DNA of 64,000 bases from Eucalyptus grandis (taxonomy: Eukaryota > Streptophyta > Magnoliopsida > Myrtales > Myrtaceae): contig NC_052614.1 of the NCBI RefSeq assembly GCF_016545825.1, positions 35,310,072-35,374,071 of the forward strand. The letters are read 5' to 3'. Under the pieces are notes generated by a model. It was not told the DNA's origin, did not search any database, and was given only the letters and a program-made list of their open reading frames with translations. This document shows positions 1 to 12,138 of this stretch, in pieces (position 1 is the stretch's first letter; each line of letters opens with the position of its first letter). A program made the translations under genes and the position numbers.

Positions 1-714
1 TGTGAGGCATTGCATTTTACTAGTTGAGTATTCTAGGTGCTTACAAAGGACCCTCCCTGGTTAGCACCTCCTCAAATTCCTCACGCAGATTCCACGAAAG
101 TGAAAGTGGTCCATCGTACTCTTCCATGAAAGTGGTCTCTCGTACTCTTCCGTTGGAAGCCGCCCTAGGCACGTGAATGCACGTTTCCTCACACGTGCAT
201 GACCGTCTGCTTGAGTCAAACGCGTGATAAATACGTTTCCATGAGAAAAAGAAACAATGTCGACATTTGGTTGTCCGTTAGAGCCTTGCTAGGATGACCA
301 AATCAAGATCTCCCCCAGCTCTACGTGATTTTCTTAGGTGATAATCAAATATTTGATCACTTAGGCCTAGGAAAAAAAGTACTTGCGTGATTTTCATAGC
401 TGATGACCAGATATTGTCAACAATTTCAAGATCTCCATTATTGGATAAACTATGTTGCAGGAACAACATCACCTATGTAGCCTAGGGCAGTGAATGAAAC
501 CAAAAATAGAACTTCTCTCTTTTTGTTTGGTCAATAGGCATACCCCCTAGGATGTGAGCTCTTAAAATCATACTGTCATATTAATGTAATGTCAATCATA
601 GGTACATAATACATGTAAATCATAAATAAATGCATTTGAGTCATAAAACTGATGGGCACGTACACATAACATGAACAAACCTATGTAATGAAATCATGAT
701 TTTTGAAATTGCAG
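1..714 (+). other. Intron 2 (3' part) of HKT copy 1
   Basis: The stretch ends in a TTTGAAATTGCAG splice acceptor at 714, and from about position 38 it aligns by eye with intron 2 of the complete HKT gene at 61371-61884 (shared blocks such as CTCAAATTCCTC and AGAGCCTTGCTAGG). The first ~35 bases do not match, and the exon 2 coding sequence is not visible, so exon 2 must lie upstream of the window. Around 330-410 there is a local imperfect duplication of a GTGATTTTC-containing segment that copy 2 lacks. Confidence 0.75.
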
Positions 715-913
715 TGCATATGGAAATGTGGGGTTTACGACAGGTTATAGTTGCGAACGACAATTAAGGCCCATCGACGGCTGTGAGGACAGGTGGTATG
801 GATTCTCTGGGAAATGGAGCGATCAGGGCAAAATCATCCTAATAGTCGTTATGATTTTCGGAAGATTAAAGAAGTTCAACATGAAGGGTGGCCAAGCTTG
901 GATCCTCTTGTGA
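715..913 (+). CDS. HKT1: HKT-type Na+/K+ transporter, copy 1, last exon (partial gene)
   Basis: This is the terminal exon of a high-affinity K+/Na+ transporter of the Trk/HKT superfamily, a plasma-membrane cation transporter. It opens directly after an AG acceptor with the third base of a split Ser codon and encodes 65 residues plus TGA. It holds the fourth pore loop ([13 protein letters not shown], with the filter glycine of NVG) and the last membrane helix ([16 protein letters not shown]), ending GGQAWILL. Its length (199 bp) and phase are identical to exon 3 of the complete gene at 61885-62083, and the two proteins differ at only a few sites. Exons 1-2 are upstream of the window, so whether the whole gene is intact cannot be judged; this exon has no lesion. 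The symbol refers to the family (class I HKT), not to a named orthologue. Confidence 0.88.
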
Positions 914-1494
914 GAGACACAAAAGACCTTTTCACGCCCTATTACGAGCAAGCAGATGGAACATCACTAGGTTTAGAGACAAAGGCAAAATCATCCTTGT
1001 CTTCATGATTTTGCTCCAATTTTTTTATGTTTTTTGTCTTGTCCAATACACAAGGTATTCAAACCGCGAAAATTAATATGCCGCAGAGTTGGAGCATCCC
1101 TAGTTTAGAGACCGCAATGTAGATATCCCATGCCAACATATTGCATTTAAGATTTGACCATAATGGAAAATTTTCAAGATTTTTGCTAATATCTTTTTGA
1201 TTTATTACACTGTGCACTGACGGGGGAATTTCCACCATTGGGCACTATGTATGGAAATTCCCGGTGGTGTTGATATAAGTACACAAAAATGAGATGCTGC
1301 CCATATATGTAAAGTCCAACAGCTTGATACATGGTTACCAAAAATAATAGGATGGAAGAAAACAATAGCATGGAATATATCGATGAGAAAGTGTGACTCA
1401 TTTTTAGTTAGGTGTAACTTTAAGTGAAAATTAATGGTACTTAGAGATTGATCCATTTAAAGTAAACTCGATCTACTTGAAATATTAAGCATAA
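914..1494 (+). other. 3' UTR and 3' flank of HKT copy 1
   Basis: The sequence aligns along its length with 62084-62650 behind HKT copy 2; shared blocks include ACATCACTAGGTTTA, CACAAGGT and GGAGCATC. It therefore belongs to the duplicated HKT segment. It is cut at 1500 by a retrotransposon, and the same flank resumes at 12139. No clear poly(A) signal could be assigned and there is no other gene. Confidence 0.7.
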
Positions 1495-1499
1495 TTTAT

Positions 1500-3983
1500 T
1501 ATGACATCCTGATTTTCAGGTTCTGTTTTCAATTGAATAAGTTGGGCTTTTCATAGATGCGTCTATAGTTATTTTCTCTGAGTTGACCACTCATGAGATA
1601 ACAAGTCTATCAGGTAAAGCTGTTAAGGAATCTAAATGCAATAGGCTCGGGAATTCGACTAGGAATTGACTGTTTGACCGTGTTAATTTGCAAGGGTTGT
1701 TATGGCACCTTCAAAATCGATTAAAGATCGAAGATAGGTCAATTCGACAAAGGTATATGATTAGAGTGTGGGTGATTCCATTTGATTGTAAAATTTCCGT
1801 CGAACGGCACTAGACTAATTTTTCTGTCATTTTTGTACCCTATGCCTGTATTTGAAACCTCAAGATTTTTACGACAATCAAGAGTCTCCAATGAGTCAAA
1901 GATGTATAATGTGACTCGAAAATAATCAAGCACAGGTCAAATACACTAAATTTTTTAAAAGTTACCCGATAAGTTAGGTCACACTAAAATTGCGTCATAT
2001 TGAAATTAATCGCGAATTTGAACCCAATTTCAGAAATTGAAAGTTTTGTCATATCACGATTCATTTTAGGAATGTTGACTCGTCCTCCGAAGATTTTTCT
2101 GCAAACCGGGATTTTTGGCAAAAATTCAAAGTAAGGTTATTTTGGACCGGGAAAATTAGAGGGCCGTTTTTGGTCGCATTTTTTGGATTCTAGTTGGACA
2201 AATTGACAGTGAAAATTCATGAGATGGATGATGGCACCTTGGCTGAAATTATGGACACCAAATTGAGCTCAATTGGAGAAGTCTTGAAGTGGAAATTGGA
2301 TGGAATTGGTCTAAAATTTGTAGCTAGAGGTGGTGTGCAACATTTGGACCCTTGGGAAGCACTAAGGAAGCTTGAGGGCTGCATTTTGGCTAAGGAAGAC
2401 AGCCATGCATGGTAGGGCCAAGAACTCAAGTGTTCTTCATATTTTGTGGCCCCCTCCAAGCTGCAGTAGCCATCTACTTCTCCCTTGCTCTACCTTTCTC
2501 CATTGTTGTTGAAGTTTAAAAGCTTAGGAAACCATAGAAGGCGAGCCAACACTCCCCCCCTTCACCGTCAACCACCTCTCGCGCCGCCAAAACCGCCACA
2601 TGCCAGCCGTAAGTCTGAGCCAACACTGTCCACCCGTCCACTCGTCCTCGCCATCCCGTGGACCATAGCCATCATTCGCCTCTGCTCGTAGGTCTTGCAA
2701 GTCACCTGGCCGTTGTTCGCAGTCATCCAAGCAGCTAGAGTCACCACCGTCGCTCGCCTGGCCCTGCTGCACCATTGTTGTCCCTCATTGCCATTTCTAG
2801 CCGCTCGAAATTGGATGGGCGCATGAAAGGTTATGAGAACCCATGCCCAAAATGAGTCAGGTGGACATGCCCCTATATGGGATGCCGGTCACAATAGAGG
2901 CTAGACTGATGCTCCCTTGTGGAATGCCGTCAATGTAGTGACGTTTCCGTGCTTGATAGGGTGAGACGATGCCTAGTTACGCCTATAGATCGCCGAATGT
3001 CAAGTAGGCCGCGCTAGTGTGTAGCCGTGATTAACAATTGGAACGCATGCTGAGTTAAATTAACACGTCGGATTATGAGACGAAATTGTGTGGTATGGAA
3101 TTGGACGTGTTGTAACGATTTGGCCTTATAATCGGGACCCTTGTGTTTATTGAGATGAAAGTGATGGCGTTCCAATTGTTTGAATTTGAGTACTGCATAC
3201 GATTGCTATATGAATTGTGCTGACATGCAAGGAGGATCTAAGACTAGGTAAGTCTCTGTGGTTGTGTGATTGTGAGATTGTGTGGTTAGGACGCCCCTAG
3301 GTGTATTTTCTTTATAGTCAGAGTTTAAGGGGTGAACTTGCTGAGACATTGTTTCACCCCGTTGTGGGCTCAATCTTTTCAGGTCCTTAGATGACAATTC
3401 CTTATTAACCTTTTGGGCAGCCGTGGGTTATTACTGAGCAAAGTATAGACATCCATATCTCTAGTAGTCATTGGGTCTAGGAGTTGATCGTGACTACTGT
3501 CTAGATCGATGAGAGTCTACCTGAGAGGGTACCTCATCGATTCAGGGTGTGGTTCTACAATGGACTTAATGGGTACAGAGTGTTTTCCCTTTAGGGTTTT
3601 TGAGATCCCCACGATGGTTGTCAATACCACTTTTGGTGATGGTGCAGCTAACCCTCTTGATGGTGTTGTGGAGGACCCAGTGTCCTCGAAGCCTATGGAG
3701 TCTGAAGGATCGGTGAACGTGTCTGACTAATTGGTCGTAGGACAGTTCCTTTTTGAAAGCCGATCTTTTGTAGACCTTTGTGTATAAACTTAGCTTGTTT
3801 ATAAAGGTGTTTGGTTTGATGCGATTGTCCTGCTTTCCTATCCTATGTTGTTTGTTGTCAGAGGTTTTTAATCCGCTTCCGCATGCGCAATCAAAATGAA
3901 TGGGTCGGCAACACGTCCTAGGACGTCACAATTTCATCGACCACCGAGGGATTTGCACGTGCTTGAGGATCTGGGGCATGACA
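1500..3983 (+). repeat. 5' LTR of the Tekay/Del-like element
   Basis: It aligns with 8843-12133 over its length, from (TA)TGACATCC to GGCATGACA. The canonical TG start has decayed to TA here. It is 2484 bp against 3291 bp for the 3' LTR. The difference is one block of roughly 840 bp, present at about 10153-11000 in the 3' LTR and missing at about 2806 here, most simply a deletion in this LTR. The short ORFs inside (for example 2194-2415) are LTR sequence, not genes. Confidence 0.88.
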
Positions 3984-3996
3984 TCCCTGCCCAGAG

Positions 3997-4011
3997 TGGT
4001 ATTAGAGTTGG
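3997..4011 (+). other. Primer-binding site, tRNA-Met type
   Basis: TGGTATTAGAGTTGG lies 13 bases after the LTR end and resembles TGGTATCAGAGC, the primer site complementary to the 3' end of initiator tRNA-Met used by most plant LTR retrotransposons, with substitutions. Confidence 0.65.
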
Positions 4012-4189
4012 TTGACAGTTAGAGTGATAAGGTGCGAGGGTTCATGGGATAGTTAGTAGGAATTGCCTTTATTTTATGCTGATGCATTTGAGTGATAGTT
4101 GTTTGATAGCTTGTTTATGTTATCGCTCGGCTTCTAATTCTGTGTGGAATTGGAAAGCAAGTTTCTATAAGAATGCTACATAATGAGTG

Positions 4190-5345
4190 ATTAGGAGCAG
4201 AGGACCCTTAGGAAGAGAACCATTGGACTAGTGACTCGGGGTAGCACGCCAACTAGGATCGATACTCAAGGTGGTTGTGGTAGAGCGTCGACTCAAGCCA
4301 GCACTAGTGGAGGAGCACTGCCTTCAGTAGGTGTTGGGGTCCCTAGCAATCCTAGGATAGATGGGATCATATAGGCGCTAGAGGCACTTGGTAATATGGT
4401 TGGGCATTAGGCCTAGAATTAAGTTGTTGCCATCGCTACAGTCGCCGCTACCGTAGCTGCCACTACTGTTGCCACAGATACTGCTACTATTGCCGCACCT
4501 GCCAAAGTTCCACCTAGGAATGTGGTTGTTGTGAGAGAGAGAGAGGCCTATGCATAAGCTCGTTGAGTAGTTTCTGAAATTGAACTCACCGAGGTTCACT
4601 AGCGCAGGAAACCTCGAAGCTGCAGCCCTCTAGATCCAGGACTTGGAAAATGCATTTGCACTACTGAGGTGCACATAGGAGGAGAAGGTTGTCCTTGCAA
4701 TGTATTGGCTGCAGGGTAACACAAGTACTTGGTGGAGGGCCACCAAAAGAGTAGTGTTCCTAAAAGGTGTGATTTCGGAGTGGAACACCTTCGTTGAAGT
4801 GTTCAACGGCAAGTACTTTTCTGACAGTGCCAAGGAACTGAAGATGGTGGAATTCCAGTGCATTCGCCAAGGTACAATAACAATAGATCAGTATGAAGCG
4901 AAGTTCATTGAACTATTGCAATACACCCCCAAATTGATCAAGGATTCGGTAGATCGAGCTAGGAGGTTTAGAGATAGGCTCAGACCGGAATTGAAGAGTC
5001 CACTGGTACCATTTAATTAAAAGGACTACAACGACCTGTATGAACGGGCCCAGTTAATAGAGAGAGACCAAAATGAACAAGTCGCCGCATCTAGAGATCA
5101 AGGTTCGAGTTAAGCATGGATGGAAATAGGTTTGGGAAGAAACCTATGACTGGAGGAAGGTATCTTGTTCCACCCAACAGGAATGGTGGGATAGGAAAGT
5201 CAGCACCGAGGTAGAATGGCGTGTGTCGCTTATGCGGAAGACGACATGGATTAGCCCCGTGCCATTTTAGGCCAGATGCTTGATATGAGTGTGGCCAGCC
5301 GGGTCACATAGCTATGAACTATCCTAGAAGACCGATGGGACCACA
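4190..5345 (+). pseudogene. gag remnant of the Tekay/Del-like element
   Basis: Degenerate capsid/nucleocapsid gene. The best-preserved part is 4700-5020, matching the retrotransposon gag core (TWWRATKR, then VEFQCIRQGTITIDQYEAKF), interrupted by a stop at 5018 and resuming with DYNDLYERAQLIERDQ. A zinc-knuckle region lies around 5220-5330, where CRLCGRRHG is followed, after a stop, by YECGQPGHIA, the Cys-x2-Cys-x4-His pattern. The upstream part (4190-4690) is frameshifted and carries several stops. In an intact element gag would form the particle that packages the RNA; here it cannot be made. Confidence 0.8.
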
Positions 5346-5484
5346 ACAGTAGCCGTCACCGCCGTCGATGGGACAGAATAAAGGGTACACACCCCTGAAT
5401 GCACAGTAGGGTGGACTGAACAGGCCGTTAGCTCAAGGAAGGACATACGCTATCACTATAGGATAGGCCAAGGACTCGCCTAAT

Positions 5485-8400
5485 GTGATTACATGTATTA
5501 TTTCCCTGAACGACCACACTGTTTATGCTTCGTTTGACCTTGGTTCAACTCATTCGTTTATAGTTGAACAATTTGTTAAGCTGGTAGGATTGATTCCTGA
5601 GTTTTTAGAGTCAGTGGTTAGCATATCTACACCATTAAAGGATAAGGTGTTAACTACAGTGGGTTGTCCTAGTTGCAAGTTAGTGATTGGTGAGCGAGAG
5701 GAGATGATAGATTTGATAGTCCTAGCCATATATGATTTTGACATAATAATTGGCATGGACTGGCTCACCAAGCAATGAGTTAAGATGGACTGCTATCGTA
5801 AAGCGATTTAGTTTAACTTGTTAGCGAGTGAAAGTTTTAAGTTTATTGGGAGTCGAGGAGGACCCTCGATTACCTTAATCTCATCGCTTGAGGCAACCCG
5901 TTTGTTAGACGAGGGTTGTCAAGGTTACTTAGCAACTGTTGTGGATACGACAGTTGAGGAGCTGAAGATTGAAGATATCGCAATGGTATAAGAATTTCCA
6001 GACATGTTCTCAAAAGAATTGCTAGGTCTGCCGCCAGAAAGGGAGATAGAATTTGTAATTGAGCTAGCCCCCGGGATAGAGCCAACCTCTAAGGCTCCTT
6101 AGCAGTTGGCGTTGTTAGAGTTGAAAGAACTGAAAGTGCAAATGTAAAAGTTGTTGGATAAGGGATTCATACGTCCGGTACATCACCTTGGGGAGCACCA
6201 ATTCTGTTCATGAAGAAGAAAGATGGTTTGTTATGCTTGTGCATCGACTATTGTCAACTCCCAAGGATCGACGACTTGTTTGACCAGTTACAAGGAGCGT
6301 CAATATTTTCTAAGATTGACCTGAGGATAGGATACCATCAACTGAGGATTAGAAAGGAGGACATACCGAAGTTAGTGTTTCGTACTCGATACTGTCATTG
6401 TGAGTTTACTATAATGCCGTTTGGTTTGACGTACGCCCCAGTTGTTTTCATGTATATGATGAACTAAGTTTTTAATGAATACGTGGATTAATTTGTGATC
6501 ATGTTCATCGACGATATCCTAGTGTACTCGAGAAGTCCAGAGGAGCACAAAAGGCATTTGAGATTGGTGCTTCAAACATTGAGGAATCATGGACTGTATG
6601 CTAAGTTTAACAAGTGCGAGTTTTGGTTGACTCGTGTTGCTTTTCTAGCTCACGTGATTTCAGGCGAAAGAATCTCCGTGGACCCAACCAAGATCGAAGC
6701 AGTTATCAACTAGCCAAGACCGTCAATAGTGACAAAGATCATAAGCTTTTTTGGTTTGGCAAGTTAATACAGAAGGTTTGTGGAAGGGTTTTCAGCTTTA
6801 GCTTCACCGTTGACTCGATTGCTAAAGAAGGAAGAGAAGTTCGTGTGGACAGATAAGTGTGAGCGTAATTTCCAAGAGCTTAAGCAAAAGCTGACTACCA
6901 CACCAATGTTAACAATTACATCTGGTCTTGGAGGGTACGAGCTCAATAGTGATGCCTCGTATAGAGGATTGGGTTGTGTGTTAATGCAGCATGGCGGAGT
7001 CGTTGCATACGCGTCTCATCAGCTGAGACCTCATGAGCTGAATTATCCGACGCATGACTTAGAACTCATAGAATTATTTTCGCTCTGAAGATTTTGAGAC
7101 ATTATTTGTGTGGAGAAAGATTCCAAATCTTTACAGACCATCAAAGTCTCAAGTACATATTCTCTCAGAAGGAGTTGAATATGAGACAGTGTTGTTGGAT
7201 GGAACTCTTGAAGGATTATGATTGCGACATCTTGTATCATCTCGGAAAGGCTAACAAGGTCGCAAACGCTTCGAAAGTCTTCAGTTGCATAGATGATGGT
7301 TAAGGAATGGATTTAACTCAAGAGAGCTCAAGATTCGGTTTTCAAATTTGAGGTAGGCCACCTTTCAAATCTTATGGCCACCCTCAGAATTGAACCGGAA
7401 GTGCAAAATTGAATCAAGACGCTTTAGTTAACAAAACCTAGATATTCATAAGATCCTGCAAGAGGATACCGATAAGAGAAAGGCTGACTTTCGGATTTTT
7501 GATGACAGAACACTAAAGTTTCGAGGACGATTATGTGTACTTGACGATGTTGAGCTTAGAGTTGAGATCTTGTTAAAAGCTCATCGTAGTAATTCCAGCA
7601 TTCATCTAGGCAATACGAAGATGTATCAGAATCCGTGTTAACATTATTGGTAGATCGGTATGAAGGTGGATCTCACCAAGCATGTCACCAAGTGTCTGAC
7701 ATGTCAGCAAGTGAAGGCATAAAATTGTAAGCTGGGAGGACTTCTGCAACCTCTCGAGATTCCCGAGTGGAAATGAGAACACATCACAATAGATTTTGTG
7801 ACGGGCTTACCAAGGAGTCATAGGGGTTGTGGTCGACAGACTAACGAAGTTGGCTCACTTCATCTCTGTACGAATGGACCTTGATTTGGATAGGCATGCA
7901 AAGTTGTATGTGCGTCAGATTGTTCGTATGCACGGAGTGTCGGTGACGATTACATCAGACCAAGACTCGAGGTTTACATCTACCTTTTGGAAAAGTTTGC
8001 AGACTGCCTCAAGAACGAAGCTGCAGTACAATACGACTTATCATCCTTAGACGGATGACCAGTCTGGGAGGACGATTCAAACCTTTGAAGACATGCTGTG
8101 AGTTTACGTGTTGGATTTCAAGGGAAGTTGGGAGAAATAGCTTCATCTCGTCGAGTTTGCCTACAACAACAGCTACCAGCAAAGCATTCAGATGGCACCT
8201 TTTGAAGCGTTGTATGGAAAAGCATGCAGAATGCCAGTTTGTTAGGATGAGGTTGGAGAATGGAAAATCACAAGCCCAAAGTTAGTCTAGTAGTCAGTGG
8301 ATGCAGTTGCCATTATCAGCGACAAATTAAAGACCGCTCAGAGCTGTTAGAAAAGCTACGCAGATAAGCATTGAAGACCTTTGGAATTCTAAGTTGGTGA

Positions 8401-8800
8401 GCACGTCTTTCTAAAGGTGTCACCAATGAAGGATACTTCGTGCTTCGGCAAGAAAGGGAAGTTGAGTCTGAGGTACGTAGGTCCCTTTAAGATTTTGGAA
8501 AGGATAGGGACTCTAGCGTATCGTCTTGCATTACCGCCAAGGTTGGCACAAGTGTGTGACATCTTTCACATGTCGATGTTGAAAAAGTATGAGTCTGAAG
8601 AATTTGACGTGGACAACAGGGTGTTGTACGTGGAAAGACTAGTTTAGATAGTGGATTGCAAGGAACAGATTCTATGCACCAAGATGATTCCGTTGGTTAA
8701 AGTGGTCTGGCAACATCAGGACACAGGGGGAGCAACCTGGGAAAGTGAAGATTCAATGACACGATTGTATCCCCACCTTTTTGTTTAAGACTTGTAACAT
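5485..8800 (+). pseudogene. pol remnant (PR-RT-RH-INT-chromodomain) of the Tekay/Del-like element
   Basis: Broken polyprotein read in several frames. Protease, 5485-5778: the active site reads DLGSTHSF where DSGSTHSF is usual, so the key Asp-Ser-Gly triplet is altered. Reverse transcriptase, about 5985-6713: [23 protein letters not shown] and the catalytic FIDDILVYS. RNase H, about 6790-7300, with [16 protein letters not shown]. Integrase, about 7560-8300: a Cys-containing zinc-binding end (CLTCQQVKA), the core WLTK/VDRLTKLAHF region, then SDQDSRFTSTFW. C-terminal part, 8417-8800: YVGPFKILERIG, then a chromodomain-like segment. Stops occur at 5776, 6100, 6147 and 6465 among others. Together they would reverse-transcribe and insert the element; none is functional now. 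Confidence 0.87.
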
Positions 8801-8828
8801 GTTTAAATTTCAAGGACGAAATTTTTAT

Positions 8829-8842
8829 AAGAGGGAAAGAAT
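8829..8842 (+). other. Polypurine tract of the Tekay/Del-like element
   Basis: AAGAGGGAAAGAAT lies immediately before the 3' LTR start (TGTGACATC). This is the expected place and composition for plus-strand priming. Confidence 0.75.
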
Positions 8843-11800
8843 TGTGACATCTAGATTTTCAAGTTCCGTTTTCAATTAAATAAGTTGTGCTTTTTATCAA
8901 TGTACCTATAGTTCTTTTCTCTAAGTTAGCCACTCACGAGATAACTAGCCTATCGGGTGAAACCGTTAAGGAATCTAAACGCAATAGGCTTGAGAATTCA
9001 ACTAGGAATCGACTGCTCATTCGTGCTAATTTGCAAAGGTCATTATGGCACATTCAAAATCGATCAGAGACCAAAGATAGGTCAATTTGACAGAGGTATG
9101 TCATTAGAGTGTGGGTGATTCTATTTGATTGCAAAATTTATGTTGAACGGCGTAGACCGATTTTTCTGTCATTCTGTATCCTGTGCCCGTATTTGAAACC
9201 TTGAGATTTTTACAACAATCAAGAGTTGCCAATGAGTCAAAGATGTACAAATGTGGCTCGAAAATAATTGACAACGGGTCAAATGCGCTAAAAATTTTTA
9301 AAAGCTACCCGGAGGTTAGGTCATGCTAAAATCGCATCAGATTGAAATTAACTGCGAATTTGAACCAAATTAATTTCTGTCATCTCACGATTCATTTTAG
9401 GAATGCTAACTCATCCTCCGAAATTTTTTTCTACAAACCGGGATTTTTGGCGAAAATTCAAAGTAAGGTTATTTTGGATCGGAAAAATTAGAGGGCCATT
9501 TTTTGTTGCGTTTTTAGGATTCAAGTTGGACAAATTGAAAAGGAAAATTCATGAGATGGATGATGGCACCTTGACTGAAATTATAGACACCAAATTGAGC
9601 TTAATTGGAGAAGTCTTGAAGTGGAAATTGGATGGAATTGGAGGGAATTGGTCCAAAATTTGTAGCTAGGGGTGGTGTGCAACATTTGGACCCTTGGGAA
9701 GCTTGCTAAGGAAGCTTAGGGGCTACATTTTGGTTGAGGAAGAGAACCATGCATGGTATGGCCAAGAACTCAAGTGTTCTTGATATTTTGTGGCCCCCTC
9801 CAAGCTACAACAGCCATCTACTTTTCTCTTGCTTTGCCTTTATCCATTGTTGTTGAAGTTTAAGAGCTTAGGGAACTAGAGAAGGCCAGCCAACACTCCC
9901 CCCCTTCACCATCGATCGCCTCTCGAGCGGCCAGAACCGCTGCACACCAGCCGCGAGCTCGAGCCAGTGCCGTCCGCCCGTTGCTCGTCCTTGCCATCCT
10001 GCGGTCCACCACCTTCATTCGCCTCTACTCGCACGTCCCGCAAGTTGCTTGGCCGCCGTTCACAGTCATTCGAGCCACCAGAGTCGCTGCTATCGCTCGT
10101 CTGGCCCCGCTGCACCATTAACATCCCTCCTTGCTGTTTTTGGCTGCTTGAGCAGCCCCTTTGACCCAAGGACAGAGGTTAAAGCAAACAAGGGCCCTTG
10201 GACTTTGAGGCCCGTTTTAGGTCTCTTCCGGGCCTTGGTTGGTGTCGCCGAGGGCTTGGTTGTCGCCCGCCTTCACGTCACCGTCGCCGTGAACTCATCG
10301 GATTGCTAAACCGATGAATTTACTTGCTAAACTCTTTTTAGAGAGTTAATGATGCTTGAGGGATGATTAATTTAGGCTAATCAGAGATTAGGTGGTTAAT
10401 TAGTGTAGATTAGATATTTAATTATTCAATTGTGTATGTTAGGTGGTTAGATTAGACTAATTAAGGACTTGATAGATTGTATTATTTATCTAGATAGGTT
10501 TGGAAATTTTCTAGGCTCGTTTAGGTGGTTAGATTAGCATTTCCGGCCTAAGTTAGTATTTATGGTATTTAATTTGCATTATTTAATTAATTTTGGTATT
10601 TATTTATTTATTTATTTATTTATTATTTTTCGAAAATTATACTAGGATAGGCGGTGATCAGAATTTCGTGCCGATTGCAATGGTGTGCTTATTTTATGTA
10701 ATTGAGTGTTAAATTGTGCAAATTGAGTGGTGATTGTAATTTTGAGTATTTAATTCAAAATTTGGAAATTTTGGTAATTATTTAGAAATTACCGGGTGAC
10801 GGTTTTGACATCGAAAATGATTTTAAATAATATATCAAATAGTGGGATTATAAAAGAAAGGATATTAGTTTTTCTAGTTCAAATTGACCATGTACCCACA
10901 CACGATTATTTTTACCGTGTGTTTTTAATACGAAGAAAATGGGCCAGGTACGTTATTTTAATCGGAACATTTGAGTGCAAAGCATAATGTTTTGCCCGGA
11001 AATTGGATGGGTGCATGAAAGGTTATGAGAATCTATCCCCGAAATGAGTCGGGTGGATGTGCCCCTAAATGGATGCTGGTCGCAGTAAAGGCTGGACTGA
11101 TACTCCTTTGTGGAATGTCGTCGACGTAATAACATTGCCGTGCTTGATGGGCCGAGACGATGCCTGGTTATGCTAGAAGACCATCGAACATCGAGTAGGC
11201 TGTGCCCGTGTGTAGCCATGATTAACAATTGGAACGCATGTTGAGTGAAATTGACGCGCCAGATTATGGGACAAAATTTTGTGGCACGGAATGTGATGTG
11301 TCATAACAATTCGGCCTTATAATCGGGACGCTTGTGTTTAATGAGATGAAAGTGATAACGTTCCAATTGTTTGAGTTTGAGTACTGCATACAGTTGCGTA
11401 TATGAACTGTGTTGACATGCAGGAAGGATCTAAGACGAGGTAAGTCTTTGTGGTTGTGTGATTGTGTGGTTAGAACGCCCCTAGGTGCATTTTCTTCCTA
11501 ATCAGAGTTTACGAGGTGAACTTATTGAGACATTGTCTCACCCCGTCATGGGCTCAATCTTTTCAAGTCCTTAGATGGCAATTCCTTCAGAACCTTTTGG
11601 GTAGCGGCGGGCTATTATTAAGTAGAGTATAGACGTCATTGTCCCTAGTAGTCATTGGTTATATGAGTTGATCGTGACTACTGTCTAGGTCGATGAGGGC
11701 CTACCTGAGAAGGTACCTTATTGATTCAGGGCATAGTTCTGCCACAGACTCAATGGGTACAGAGTGGGTCCCCTCCAGGGTTTTGAGATCCCCGCGGTGG

Positions 11801-12133
11801 TTGTTGATGCCACTTTTGGTGAGAGTGTAGCTAACCCTCCGTATGGTGCTATGGAGGACTCGGTGCCCCCAAAGCCTATGGAGTCTGAAGGATCAGTGAA
11901 CATGTCCGACTAGTAGATTGTTAGACAGTTCCTTTTTGAAAGCCGATCTTTTGTAGACCTTTGTGTATAAGCTTAGCTTGTTTATAAAGGTGTTTGATTT
12001 GATGTGATTGTCATGCTTTCCTATCCCATGTTGTTTGCTGTTAAAATGAATGGGTCGGCGACACGTTCTAAGACATCGCAATTTCATTAACCATCAAGGG
12101 ATGTGCACATGCTCGATGATCCAGGGCATGACA
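8843..12133 (+). repeat. 3' LTR of the Tekay/Del-like element
   Basis: Starts TGTGACATCT and ends GGCATGACA, followed by the target duplication CTTAT. It matches the 5' LTR apart from about 840 bp (10153-11000) present only here. Ordinary substitutions relative to the 5' LTR are frequent, so the insertion is not recent. ORFs at 9403-9669 and 9906-10309 are LTR sequence. Confidence 0.88.
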
Positions 12134-12138
12134 CTTAT

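Larger units (their letters stand above)
1500..12133 (+). mobile_element. Ty3/gypsy LTR retrotransposon, Tekay/Del-like chromovirus, degenerate
   Basis: This is a complete but inactive LTR retrotransposon: 5' LTR 1500-3983, tRNA-Met-type primer site near 3997, gag, protease, reverse transcriptase, RNase H, integrase with a C-terminal chromodomain-like stretch, polypurine tract 8829-8842, 3' LTR 8843-12133. Near-identical 5-bp target duplications flank it (TTTAT 1495-1499, CTTAT 12134-12138). The domain order PR-RT-RH-INT is that of Ty3/gypsy. The terminal stretch around 8695-8790 (VVWQHQDTGGATWE, then YPHLF) resembles the chromodomain of Tekay/Del elements. Many in-frame stops and frameshifts show it is dead. 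It sits in the 3' flank of HKT copy 1 and is absent from the equivalent site of copy 2. Confidence 0.9.

Noticed and set aside
2194..2459. ORFs at 2194-2459 and 9403-9669 as a duplicated small gene
   Set aside because: They sit at equivalent places in the two LTRs of one retrotransposon.
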